NCBI GenBank assembly: GCA_037013495.1
Contig: JAZDXN010000013.1
Coordinates: 868,001 to 932,000, forward strand
Origin: Hippophae tibetana
Taxonomy: Eukaryota; Streptophyta; Magnoliopsida; Rosales; Elaeagnaceae
Length of the DNA: 64,000 bases
Direction of reading: 5' to 3'
Part shown: positions 49,501-61,500 of the stretch, piece by piece
Position numbering within the stretch: the first letter of the stretch is position 1
Layout of the letters: every line of letters begins with the position of its first letter
Notes under the pieces: model-generated
The model's input: only the letters and a program-made list of their open reading frames with translations
What the model was told of the DNA's origin: nothing
The model's database searches: none
Translations under genes and position numbers: made by a program

Positions 49501-52500
49501 TCTAGGTATAATATTTTGTCACTTATGTTTTATCTTACACTTTCTAGCGAACAAGATATATTTGCTCGTCATTGTGGCAAACCTATCTAAACAAAATCAT
49601 TTTGTAGTTAGACATATTGATGGAGCATTCTATAACTTGGAACCTGTAGTTTTGATACGTCAATGTACTTAAATTATGTTTAAACTCATGATTGCATGTC
49701 AGAGCGGAGAGGCACGTCGTTGTATATTCCTTTGTTTAGAAACACCTTATCTTAATGCACACAACCTTGTTCAATTTCAATAAGAATAGATTCATCTTCT
49801 TCTCGTCCTTGAAACTCACCAAGCCATATAAGAGATGAAAAGGTTGGAATTCATTAAGCAAGTTTGTTTGGTAACTTGAGCGTTTTATATTTGGGTTTTT
49901 AGTCTATTTCTCTTTGTGAAGTTTGAAGTAATCTTTACAAACGGTACTTTCTTTGTACCATTAGTAAAAGAAATATACTCGAAATAAGCTTCAAGCAATT
50001 AGTTACTTGTTATTGAAGGGGTTTTCCTCATTACAGTTGGTTCCAAAATAACGAAGAGGTCTCAATTCAAATACTACATTTTTTTATGAGAGCTAATTAA
50101 TCTATGTATAATTTAATGATGCAAACTGTCGGACACACGCAACTGTGTATCTTCCTTCAATGACGAAGTACGTGATCGGTTAACCACCAAACATTATATA
50201 CTTACACCCACATTGCTTCTAGGTATAATATTTTGTCACTTATGTTTTATCTTACACTTTCTAGCGAACAAGATATATTTGCTCGTCATTGTGGCAAACC
50301 TATCTAAACAAAATCATTTTGTAGTTAGACATATTGATGGAGCATTCTATAACTTGGAACCTGTAGTTTTGATACCTCAATGTACTTAAATTATGTTTAA
50401 ACTCATGATTGCATGTCAGAGCGGAGAGGCACGTCGTTGTATATTCCTTTATTTAGAAACACCTTATCTTTTTGCACACAACCGTGTTCAATTTCAATAA
50501 GAATAGATTCATCTTCTTCTCGTCCTTGAAACTCACCAAGCCATATAAGAGATCAAAAGGTTGGAATTCATTAAGCAAGTTTGTTTGGTAACTTGAGCGT
50601 TTTATATTTGGGTTTTTAGTCTATTTCTCTTTGTGAAGTTTGAAGTAATCTTTACAAACGGTACTTTCTTTGTACCATTAGTGAAAGAAATATACTCGAA
50701 ATAAGCTTCAAGCAATTAGTTACTTGTTATTGAAGGGGTTTTCCTCATTACAGTTGGTTCCAAAATAACGAAGATGTCTCAATTCAAATACTACATTTTT
50801 TTATGAGAGCTAATTAATCTATGTATAATTTAACGATGCAAACTGTCGGACACACGCTCCTCCGTATTTTCCTTCAATGACAAAGTACGTGATTGGTTAA
50901 CCACCTAACATTAAATACTTACATCCATATTGCTTCTAGGTATAATATTTTGTCACTTATGTTTTATCTTACACTTTCTAGCGAACAAGATATATTTGCT
51001 CGTCATTGTGGCAAACCTATCTAAACAAAATCATTTTGTAGTTAGACATATTGATGGAGCATTCTATAACTTGCAACCTGTAGTTTTGATACCTCAATGT
51101 ACTTAAATTATGTTTAAACTCATGATTGCATGTCAGAGCGGAGAGGCACGTCGTTGTATATTCCTTTGTTTAGAAACAGCTTATCTTTTTGCACACAACC
51201 GTGTTCAATTTCAATAAGAATAGATTCATCTTCTTCTCGTCCTTGAAACTCACCAAGCCATATAAGAGATGAAAAGGTTGGAATGCATTAAGCAAGTTTG
51301 TTTGGTTACTTGAGCGTTTTATATTTGGGTTTTTAGTCTATTTCTCTTTGTGAAGTTTGAAGTAATCTTTACAAACGGTACTTTCTTTGTACTATTAGTA
51401 AAGGAAATATCCTCGAAATAAGCTTCAATCAATTAGTTACTTGTTATTGAAGGGGTTTTCCTCATTACAGTTGGTTCCAAAATAACGAATAGGAACAATT
51501 CAAATGCTACATTTTTTTATGAGAGCTAATTAATATATGCATAATTTAACGATGCATATTCTCGGACACACGCTCCTGCGTATCTTCCTTCAATGACAAA
51601 GTACGTGATCGGTTAACCACCAAACATTAAATACTTACGTCCACATTGCTTCTAGGTATAATATTTTGTCACTTATGTTTTATCTTACACTTTCTAGCGA
51701 ACAAGATATATTTGCTCGTCATTGTGGCAAACCTATCTAAACAAAATCATTTTGTAGTTAGACATATTGATGGAGCATTCTATAACTTGGAACCTGTAGT
51801 TTTGATACCTCGATGTACTTAAATTATATTTAAACTCATGATTGCATGTCAGAGCGGAGAGGCACGTCGTTGTATATTCCTTTGTTTAGAAACACCTTAT
51901 CTTTTTGCACACAACCGTGTTCAATTTCAATAAGAATAGATTCATCTTCTTCTCGTCCTTGAAACTCACCAAGCCATATAAGAGATGAAAAGGTTGCAAT
52001 TCATTAAGCAAGTTTGTTTGGTAACTTGAGCGTTTTATATTTGGGTTTTTAGTCTATTTCTCTTTGTGAAGTTTGAAGTAATCTTTACAAACGGTACTTT
52101 CTTTGTACCATTAGTAAAAGAAATATACTCGAAATAAGCTTCAATCAATTAGTTACTTGTTATTGAAGGGGTTTTCCTCATTACAGTTGGTTCCAAAATA
52201 ACGAATAGGCTCAATTCAAATGCTACATTTTTTTATGAGAGCTAATTAATATATGCATAATTTAACGATGCAAATTGTCGGACACACGCTCCTGCGTATC
52301 TTCCTTCAATGACAAAGTACGTGATCGGTTAACCACCAAACATTAAATACTTACGTCCACATTGCTTCTAGGTATAATATTTTGTCACTTATGTTTTATC
52401 TTACACTTTCTAGCGAACAAGATATATTTGCTCGTCATTGTGGCAAACCTATCTAAACAAAATCATTTTGTAGTTAGACATATTGATGGAGCATTCTATA

Positions 52501-52855
52501 ACTTGGAACCTGTAGTTTTGATACCTCAATGTACTTAAATTATGTTTAAACTCATGATTGCATGTCAGAGCGGAGAGGCACGTCGTTGTATATTCCTTTG
52601 TTTAGAAACACCTTATCTTTTTGCACACAACCGTGTTCAATTTCAATAAGAATGGATTCATCTTCTTCTCGTCCTTGAAACTCACCAAGCCATATAAGAG
52701 ATGAAAAGGTTGCAATTCATTAAGCAAGTTTGTTTGGTAACTTGAGCGTTTTATATTTGGGTTTTTAGTCTATTTCTCTTTGTGAAGTTTGAAGTAATCT
52801 TTACAAACGGTACTTTCTTTGTACCATTAGTAAAAGAAATATACTCGAAATAAGC
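43539..52855 (+). repeat. Mosaic satellite section with two single-monomer duplications
   Basis: Types in order: B (43539), C with a D/E-like right half (44256), A (44973), A (45689), B (46405), C (47122), C' (47839), D (48556), D (49273), D' (49990), E (50707), A (51424), A (52140). The two A monomers at 44973 and 45689 are near identical (716 bp apart), and so are the two D monomers at 48556 and 49273, which share GATACGTCAATG. The run from 45689 to 52139 goes through A-B-C-C'-D-D-D'-E-A, close to the order of the nine-monomer block. Confidence 0.8.
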
Positions 52856-55800
52856 TTCAAGCAATTAGTTACTTGTTATTGAAGGGGTTTTCCTCATTAC
52901 AGTTGGTTCCAAAATAACGAAGCGGTCTCAATTCAAATGCTACATTTTTTTATGAGAGCTAATTAATATATGCATAATTTAACGATGCAAATTGTCGGAC
53001 ACACGCTCCTGCGTATCTTCCTTCAATGACAAAGTACGTGATCGGTTAACCACCAAACATTAAATACTTACGTCCACATTGCTTCTAGGTATAATATTTT
53101 GTCACTTATGTTTTATCTTACACTTTCTAGCGAACAAGATATATTTGCTCGTCATTGTGGCAAACCTATCTAAACAAAATCATTTTGTAGTTAGACATAT
53201 TGATGGAGCATTCTATAACTTGGAACCTGTAGTTTTGATACCTCAATGTACTTAAATTATGTTTAAACTCATGATTGCATGTCAGAGCGTAGAGGCACGT
53301 CGTTGTATATTCCTTTGTTTAGAAACACCTTATCTTTTTGCACACAACCGTGTTCAATTTCAATAAGAATAGATTCATCTTCTTCTCGTCCTTGAAACTC
53401 ACCAAGCCATATAAGAGATGAAAAGGTTGGAATGCATTAAGCAAGTTTGTTTGGTTACTTGAGCGTTTTATATTTGGGTTTTTAGTCTATTTCTCTTTGT
53501 GAAGTTTGAAGTAATCTTTACAAACGGTACTTTCTTTGTACTATTAGTAAAGGAAATATCCTCGAAATAAGCTTCAATCAATTAGTTACTTGTTATTGAA
53601 GGTGTTTTCCTCATTACAGTTGGTTCCAAAATAACGAATAGGTTCAATTCAAATGCTACATTTTTTTATGAGAGCTAATTAATATATGCATAATTTAACG
53701 ATGCATATTGTCGGACACACGCTCCTGCGTATCTTCCTTCAATGACAAAGTACGTGATCGGTTAACCACCAAACATTAAATACTTACGTCCACATTGCTT
53801 CTAGGTATAATATTTTGTCACTTATGTTTTATCTTACACTTTCTAGCGAACAAGATATATTTGCTCGTCATTGTGGCAAACCTATCTAAACAAAATCATT
53901 TTGTAGTTAGACATATTGATGGAGCATTCTATAACTTGCAACCTGTAGTTTTGATACCTCAATGTACTTAAATTATGTTTAAACTCATGATTGCATGTCA
54001 GAGCGGAGAGGCACGTCGTTGTATATTCCTTTGTTTAGAAACACCTTATCTTTTTGCACACAACCGTGTTCAATTTCAATAAGAATAGATTCATCTTCTT
54101 CTCGTCCTTGAAACTCACCAAGCCATATAAGAGATGAAAAGGTTGGAATTCATTAAGCAAGTTTGTTTGGTAACTTGAGCGTTTTATATTTGGGTTTTTA
54201 GTCTATTTCTCTTTGTGAAGTTTGAAGTAATCTTTACAAACGTTACTTTCTTTGTACCATTAGTAAAAGAAATATACTCGAAATAAGCTTCAAGCAATTA
54301 GTTACTTGTTATTGAAGGGGTTTTCCTCATTACAGTTGGTTCCAAAATAACGAAGCGGTCTCAATTCAAATACTACATTTTTTTATGAGAGCTAATTAAT
54401 CTATGTATAATTTAACGATGCAAACTGTCGGACACACGCAACTGTGTATCTTCCTTCAATGACGAAGTACGTGATCGGTTAACCACCAAACATTAAATAC
54501 TTATACCCACATTGCTTCTAGGTATAATATTTTGTCACTTATGTTTTATCTTACACTTTCTAGCGAACAAGATATATTTTCTCGTCATTGTGGCAAACCT
54601 ATCTAAACAAAATCATTTTGTAGTTAGACATATTGATGGAGCATTCTATAACTTGGAACCTGTAGTTTTGATACCTCAATGTACTTAAATTATGTTTAAA
54701 CTCATGATTGCATGTCAGAGCGGAGAGGCACGTCGTTGTATATTCATAGGTTTAGAAACACCTTATCTTAATGCACACAACCGTGTTCAATTTCAATAAG
54801 AATAGATTCATCTTCTTCTCGTCCTTGAAACTCACCAAGCCATATAAGAGATGAAAAGGTTGGAATTCATTAAGCAAGTTTGTTTGGTAACTTGATCGTT
54901 TTATATTTGGGTTTTTAGTCTATTTCTCTTTGTGAAGTTTGAAGTAATCTTTACAAACGGTACTTTCTTTGTACCATTAGTAAAAGAAATATACTCGAAA
55001 TAAGCTTCAAGCAATTAGTTACTTGTTATTGAAGGGGTTTTCCTCATTACAGTTGGTTCCAAAATAACGAAGAGGTCTCAATTCAAATACTACATTTTTT
55101 TATGAGAGCTAATTAATCTATGTATAATTTAACGATGCAAACTGTCGGACACACGCAACTGTGTATCTTCCTTCAATGACGAAGTACGTGATCGGTTAAC
55201 CACCAAACATTATATACTTACACCCACATTGCTTCTAGGTATAATATTTTGTCACTTATGTTTTATCTTACACTTTCTAGCGAACAAGATATATTTGCTC
55301 GTCATTGTGGCAAACCTATCTAAACAAAATCATTTTGTAGTTAGACATATTGATGGAGCATTCTATAACTTGGAACCTGTAGTTTTGATACCTCAATGTA
55401 CTTAAATTATGTTTAAACTCATGATTGCATGTCAGAGCGGAGAGGCACGTCGTTGTATATTCCTTTATTTAGAAACACCTTATCTTTTTGCACACAACCG
55501 TGTTCAATTTCAATAAGAATAGATTCATCTTCTTCTCGTCCTTGAAACTCACCAAGCCTTATAAGAGATCAAAAGGTTGGAATTCATTAAGCAAGTTTGT
55601 TTGGTAACTTGAGTGTTTTATATTTGGGTTTTTAGTCTATTTCTCTTTGTGAAGTTTGAAGTAATCTTTACAAACGGTACTTTCTTTGTACCATTAGTGA
55701 AAGAAATATACTCGAAATAAGCTTCAAGCAATTAGTTACTTGTTATTGAAGGGGTTTTCCTCATTACAGTTGGTTCCAAAATAACGAAGATGTCTCAATT

Positions 55801-58589
55801 CAAATACTACATTTTTTTATGAGAGCTAATTAATCTATGTATAATTTAACGATGCAAACTGTCGGACACACGCTCCTCCGTATTTTCCTTCAATGACAAA
55901 GTACGTGATTGGTTAACCACCTAAAATTAAATACTTACATCCACATTTTTTCTAGGTATAATATTTTGTCACTTATGTTTTATCTTACACTTTCTAGCGA
56001 ACAAGATATATTTGCTCGTCATTGTGGCAAACCTATCTAAACAAAATCATTTTGTAGTTAGACTTATTGATGGAGCATTCTATAACTTGCAACCTGTAGT
56101 TTTGATACCTCAATGTACTTAAATTATGTTTAAACTCATGATTGCATGTCAGAGCGGAGAGGCACGTCGTTGTATATTCCTTTGTTTAGAAACACCTTAT
56201 CTTTTTGCACACAACCGTGTTCAATTTCAATAAGAATAGATTCATCTTCTTCTCGTCCTTGAAACTCACCAAGCCATATAAGAGATGAAAAGGTTGGAAT
56301 GCATTAAGCAAGTTTGTTTGGTTACTTGAGCGTTTTATATTTGGGTTTTTAGTCTATTTCTCTTTGTGAAGTTTGAAGTAATCTATACAAACGGTACTTT
56401 CTTTGTACTATTAGTAAAGGAAATATCCTCGAAATAAGCTTCAATCAATTAGTTACTTGTTATTGAAGGGGTTTTCCTCATTACAGTTGGTTCCAAAATA
56501 ACGAATAGGCACAATTCAAATGCTACATTTTTTTATGAGAGCTAATTAATATATGCATAATTTAACGATGCATATTCTCGGACACACGCTCCTGCGTATC
56601 TTCCTTCAATGACAAAGTACGTGATCGGTTAACCACCAAACATTAAATACTTACGTCCACACTGCTTCTAGGTATAATATTTTGTCACTTATGTTTTATC
56701 TTACACTTTCTAGCGAACAAGATATATTTGCTCGTCATTGTGGCAAACCTATCTAAACAAAATCATTTTGTAGTTAGACATATTGATGGAGGATTCTATA
56801 ACTTGCAACCTGTAGTTTTGATACCTCAATGTACTTAAATTATGTTTAAACTCATGATTGCATGTCAGAGCGGAGAGGCACGTCGTTGTATATTCATAGG
56901 TTTAGAAACACCTTATCTTAATGCACACAACCGTGTTCAATTTCAATAAGAATAGATTCATCTTCTTCTCGTCCTTGAAACTCACCAAGCCATATAAGAG
57001 ATGAAAAGGTTGGAATTCATTAAGCAAGTTTGTTTGGTAACTTGAGCGTTTTATATTTGGGTTTTCAGTCTATTTCTCTTTGTGAAGTTTGAAGTAATCT
57101 TTACAAACGGTACTTTCTTTGTACCATTAGTAAAAGAAATATACTCGAAATAAGCTTCAAGCAATTAGTTACTTGTTATTGAAGGGGTTTTCCTCATTAC
57201 AGTTGGTTCCAAAATAACGAAGAGGTCTCAATTCAAATACTACATTTTTTTATGAGAGCTAATTAATCTATGTATAATTTAACGATGCAAACTGTCGGAC
57301 ACACGCAACTGTGTATCTTCCTTCAATGACGAAGTACGTGATCGGTTAACCACCAAACATTATATACTTACACCCACATTGCTTCTAGGTATAATATTTT
57401 GTCACTTATGTTTTATCTTACACTTTCTAGCGAACAAGATATATTTGCTCGTCATTTTGGCAAACCTATCTAAACAAAATCATTTTGTAGTTAGACATAT
57501 TGATGGAGCATTCTATAACTTGGAACCTGTAGTTTTGATACCTCAATGTACTTAAATTATGTTTAAACTCATGATTGCATGTCAGAGCGGAGAGGCACGT
57601 CGTTGTATATTCCTTTGTTTAGAAACACCTTATCTTAATGCACACAACCGTGTTCAATTTCAATAAGAATAGATTCATCTTCTTCTCGTCCTTGAAACTC
57701 ACCAAGCCATATAAGAGATGAAAAGGTTGGAATTCATTAAGCAAGTTTGTTTGGTAACTTGAGCGTTTTATATTTGGGTTTTCAGTCTATTTCTCTTTGT
57801 GAAGTTTGAAGTAATCTTTACAAACGGTACTTTCTTTGTACCATTAGTAAAAGAAATATACTCGAAATAAGCTTCAAGCAATTAGTTACTTGTTATTGAA
57901 GGGGTTTTCCTCATTACAGTTGGTTCCAAAATAACGAAGAGGTCTCAATTCAAATACTACATTTTTTTATGAGAGCTAATTAATCTATGTATAATTTAAC
58001 GATGCAAACTGTCGGACACACGCAACTGTGTATCTTCCTTCAATGACGAAGTACGTGATCGGTTAACCACCAAACATTATATACTTACGTCCACATTGCT
58101 TCTAGGTATAATATTTTGTCACTTATGTTTTATCTTACACTTTCTAGCGAACAAGATATATTTGCTCGTCATTGTGGCAAACCTATCTAAACAAAATCAT
58201 TTTGTAGTTAGACATATTGATGGAGCATTCTATAACTTGGAACCTGTAGTTTTGATACCTCAATGTACTTAAATTATGTATAAACTCATGATTGCATGTC
58301 AGAGCGGAGAGGCACGTCGTTGTATATTCCTTTGTTTAGAAACACCTTATCTTTTTGCACACAACCGTGTTCAATTTCAATAAGAATAGATTCATCTTCT
58401 TCTCGTCCTTGAAACTCACCAAGCCATATAAGAGATGAAAAGGTTGGAATTCATTAAGCAAGTTTGTTTGGTAACTTGAGCGTTTTATATTTGGGTTTTT
58501 AGTCTATTTCTCTTTGTGAAGTTTGAAGTAATCTTTACAAACGGTACTTTCTTTGTACCATTAGTAAAAGAAATATACTCGAAATAAGC
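52856..58589 (+). repeat. Eight-monomer higher-order repeat, copy 1 (5,734 bp)
   Basis: Monomers at 52856 (A/B chimera), 53573 (A), 54289 (B), 55006 (D'), 55723 (E), 56440 (A), 57156 (D) and 57873 (D). Repeated at an offset of 5,734 bp with the same rare variants: GAGCGTAGAGG (near 53286 and 59020), GAAGGTGTTTTCC (near 53599 and 59333), CACATTTTTTCTAGG (near 55942 and 61676), CCACACTGC (56657 and 62391) and TGGAGGATTC (56787 and 62521). Private changes include CTTGATCG near 54892, GAGTGTTTT near 55611 and GACTTATTG near 56061. Confidence 0.9.
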
Positions 58590-61500
58590 TTCAAGCAATT
58601 AGTTACTTGTTATTGAAGGGGTTTTCCTCATTACAGTTGGTTCCAAAATAACGAAGCGGTCTCAATTCAAATGCTACATTTTTTTATGAGAGCTAATTAA
58701 TATATGCATAATTTAACGATGCAAATTGTCGGACACACGCTCCTGCGTATCTTCCTTCAATGACAAAGTACGTGATCGGTTAACCACCAAACATTAAATA
58801 CTTACGTCCACATTGCTTCTAGGTATAATATTTTGTCACTTATGTTTTATCTTACACTTTCTAGCGAACAAGATATATTTGCTCGTCATTGTGGCAAACC
58901 TATCTAAACAAAATCATTTTGTAGTTAGACATATTGATGGAGCATTCTATAACTTGGAACCTGTAGTTTTGATACCTCAATGTACTTAAATTATGTTTAA
59001 ACTCATGATTGCATGTCAGAGCGTAGAGGCACGTCGTTGTATATTCCTTTGTTTAGAAACACCTTATCTTTTTGCACACAACCGTGTTCAATTTCAATAA
59101 GAATAGATTCATCTTCTTCTCGTCCTTGAAACTCACCAAGCCATATAAGAGATGAAAAGGTTGGAATGCATTAAGCAAGTTTGTTTGGTTACTTGAGCGT
59201 TTTATATTTGGGTTTTTAGTCTATTTCTCTTTGTGAAGTTTGAAGTAATCTTTACAAACGGTACTTTCTTTGTACTATTAGTAAAGGAAATATCCTCGAA
59301 ATAAGCTTCAATCAATTAGTTACTTGTTATTGAAGGTGTTTTCCTCATTACAGTTGGTTCCAAAATAACGAATAGGTTCAATTCAAATGCTACATTTTTT
59401 TATGAGAGCTAATTAATATATGCATAATTTAACGATGCATATTGTCGGACACACGCTCCTGCGTATCTTCCTTCAATGACAAAGTACGTGATCGGTTAAC
59501 CACCAAACATTAAATACTTACGTCCACATTGCTTCTAGGTATAATATTTTGTCACTTATGTTTTATCTTACACTTTCTAGCGAACAAGATATATTTGCTC
59601 GTCATTGTGGCAAACCTATCTAAACAAAATCATTTTGTAGTTAGACATATTGATGGAGCATTCTATAACTTGCAACCTGTAGTTTTGATACCTCAATGTA
59701 CTTAAATTATGTTTAAACTCATGATTGCATGTCAGAGCGGAGAGGCACGTCGTTGTATATTCCTTTGTTTAGAAACACCTTATCTTTTTGCACACAACCG
59801 TGTTCAATTTCAATAAGAATAGATTCATCTTCTTCTCGTCCTTGAAACTCACCAAGCCATATAAGAGATGAAAAGGTTGGAATTCATTAAGCAAGTTTGT
59901 TTGGTAACTTGAGCGTTTTATATTTGGGTTTTTAGTCTATTTCTCTTTGTGAAGTTTGAAGTAATCTTTACAAACGTTACTTTCTTTGTACCATTAGTAA
60001 AAGAAATATACTCGAAATAAGCTTCAAGCAATTAGTTACTTGTTATTGAAGGGGTTTTCCTCATTACAGTTGGTTCCAAAATAACGAAGCGGTCTCAATT
60101 CAAATACTACATTTTTTTATGAGAGCTAATTAATCTATGTATAATTTAACGATGCAAACTGTCGGACACACGCAACTGTGTATCTTCCTTCAATGACGAA
60201 GTACGTGATCGGTTAACCACCAAACATTAAATACTTATACCCACATTGCTTCTAGGTATAATATTTTGTCACTTATGTTTTATCTTACACTTTCTAGCGA
60301 ACAAGATATATTTTCTCGTCATTGTGGCAAACCTATCTAAACAAAATCATTTTGTAGTTAGACATATTGATGGAGCATTCTATAACTTGGAACCTGTAGT
60401 TTTGATACCTCAATGTACTTAAATTATGTTTAAACTCATGATTGCATGTCAGAGCGGAGAGGCACGTCGTTGTATATTCATAGGTTTAGAAACACCTTAT
60501 CTTAATGCACACAACCGTGTTCAATTTCAATAAGAATAGATTCATCTTCTTCTCGTCCTTGAAACTCACCAAGCCATATAAGAGATGAAAAGGTTGGAAT
60601 TCATTAAGCAAGTTTGTTTGGTAACTTGAGCGTTTTATATTTGGGTTTTTAGTCTATTTCTCTTTGTGAAGTTTGAAGTAATCTTTACAAACGGTACTTT
60701 CTTTGTACCATTAGTAAAAGAAATATACTCGAAATAAGCTTCAAGCAATTAGTTACTTGTTATTGAAGGGGTTTTCCTCATTACAGTTGGTTCCAAAATA
60801 ACGAAGAGGTCTCAATTCAAATACTACATTTTTTTATGAGAGCTAATTAATCTATGTATAATTTAACGATGCAAACTGTCGGACACACGCAACTGTGTAT
60901 CTTCCTTCAATGACGAAGTACGTGATCGGTTAACCACCAAACATTATATACTTACACCCACATTGCTTCTAGGTATAATATTTTGTCACTTATGTTTTAT
61001 CTTACACTTTCTAGCGAACAAGATATATTTGCTCGTCATTGTGGCAAACCTATCTAAACAAAATCATTTTGTAGTTAGACATATTGATGGAGCATTCTAT
61101 AACTTGGAACCTGTAGTTTTGATACCTCAATGTACTTAAATTATGTTTAAACTCATGATTGCATGTCAGAGCGGAGAGGCACGTCGTTGTATATTCCTTT
61201 ATTTAGAAACACCTTATCTTTTTGCACACAACCGTGTTCAATTTCAATAAGATTAGATTCATCTTCTTCTCGTCCTTGAAACTCACCAAGCCTTATAAGA
61301 GATCAAAAGGTTGGAATTCATTAAGCAAGTTTGTTTGGTAACTTGAGCGTTTTATATTTGGGTTTTTAGTCTATTTCTCTTTGTGAAGTTTGAAGTAATC
61401 TTTACAAACGGTACTTTCTTTGTACCATTAGTGAAAGAAATATACTCGAAATAAGCTTCAAGCAATTAGTTACTTGTTATTGAAGGGGTTTTCCTCATTA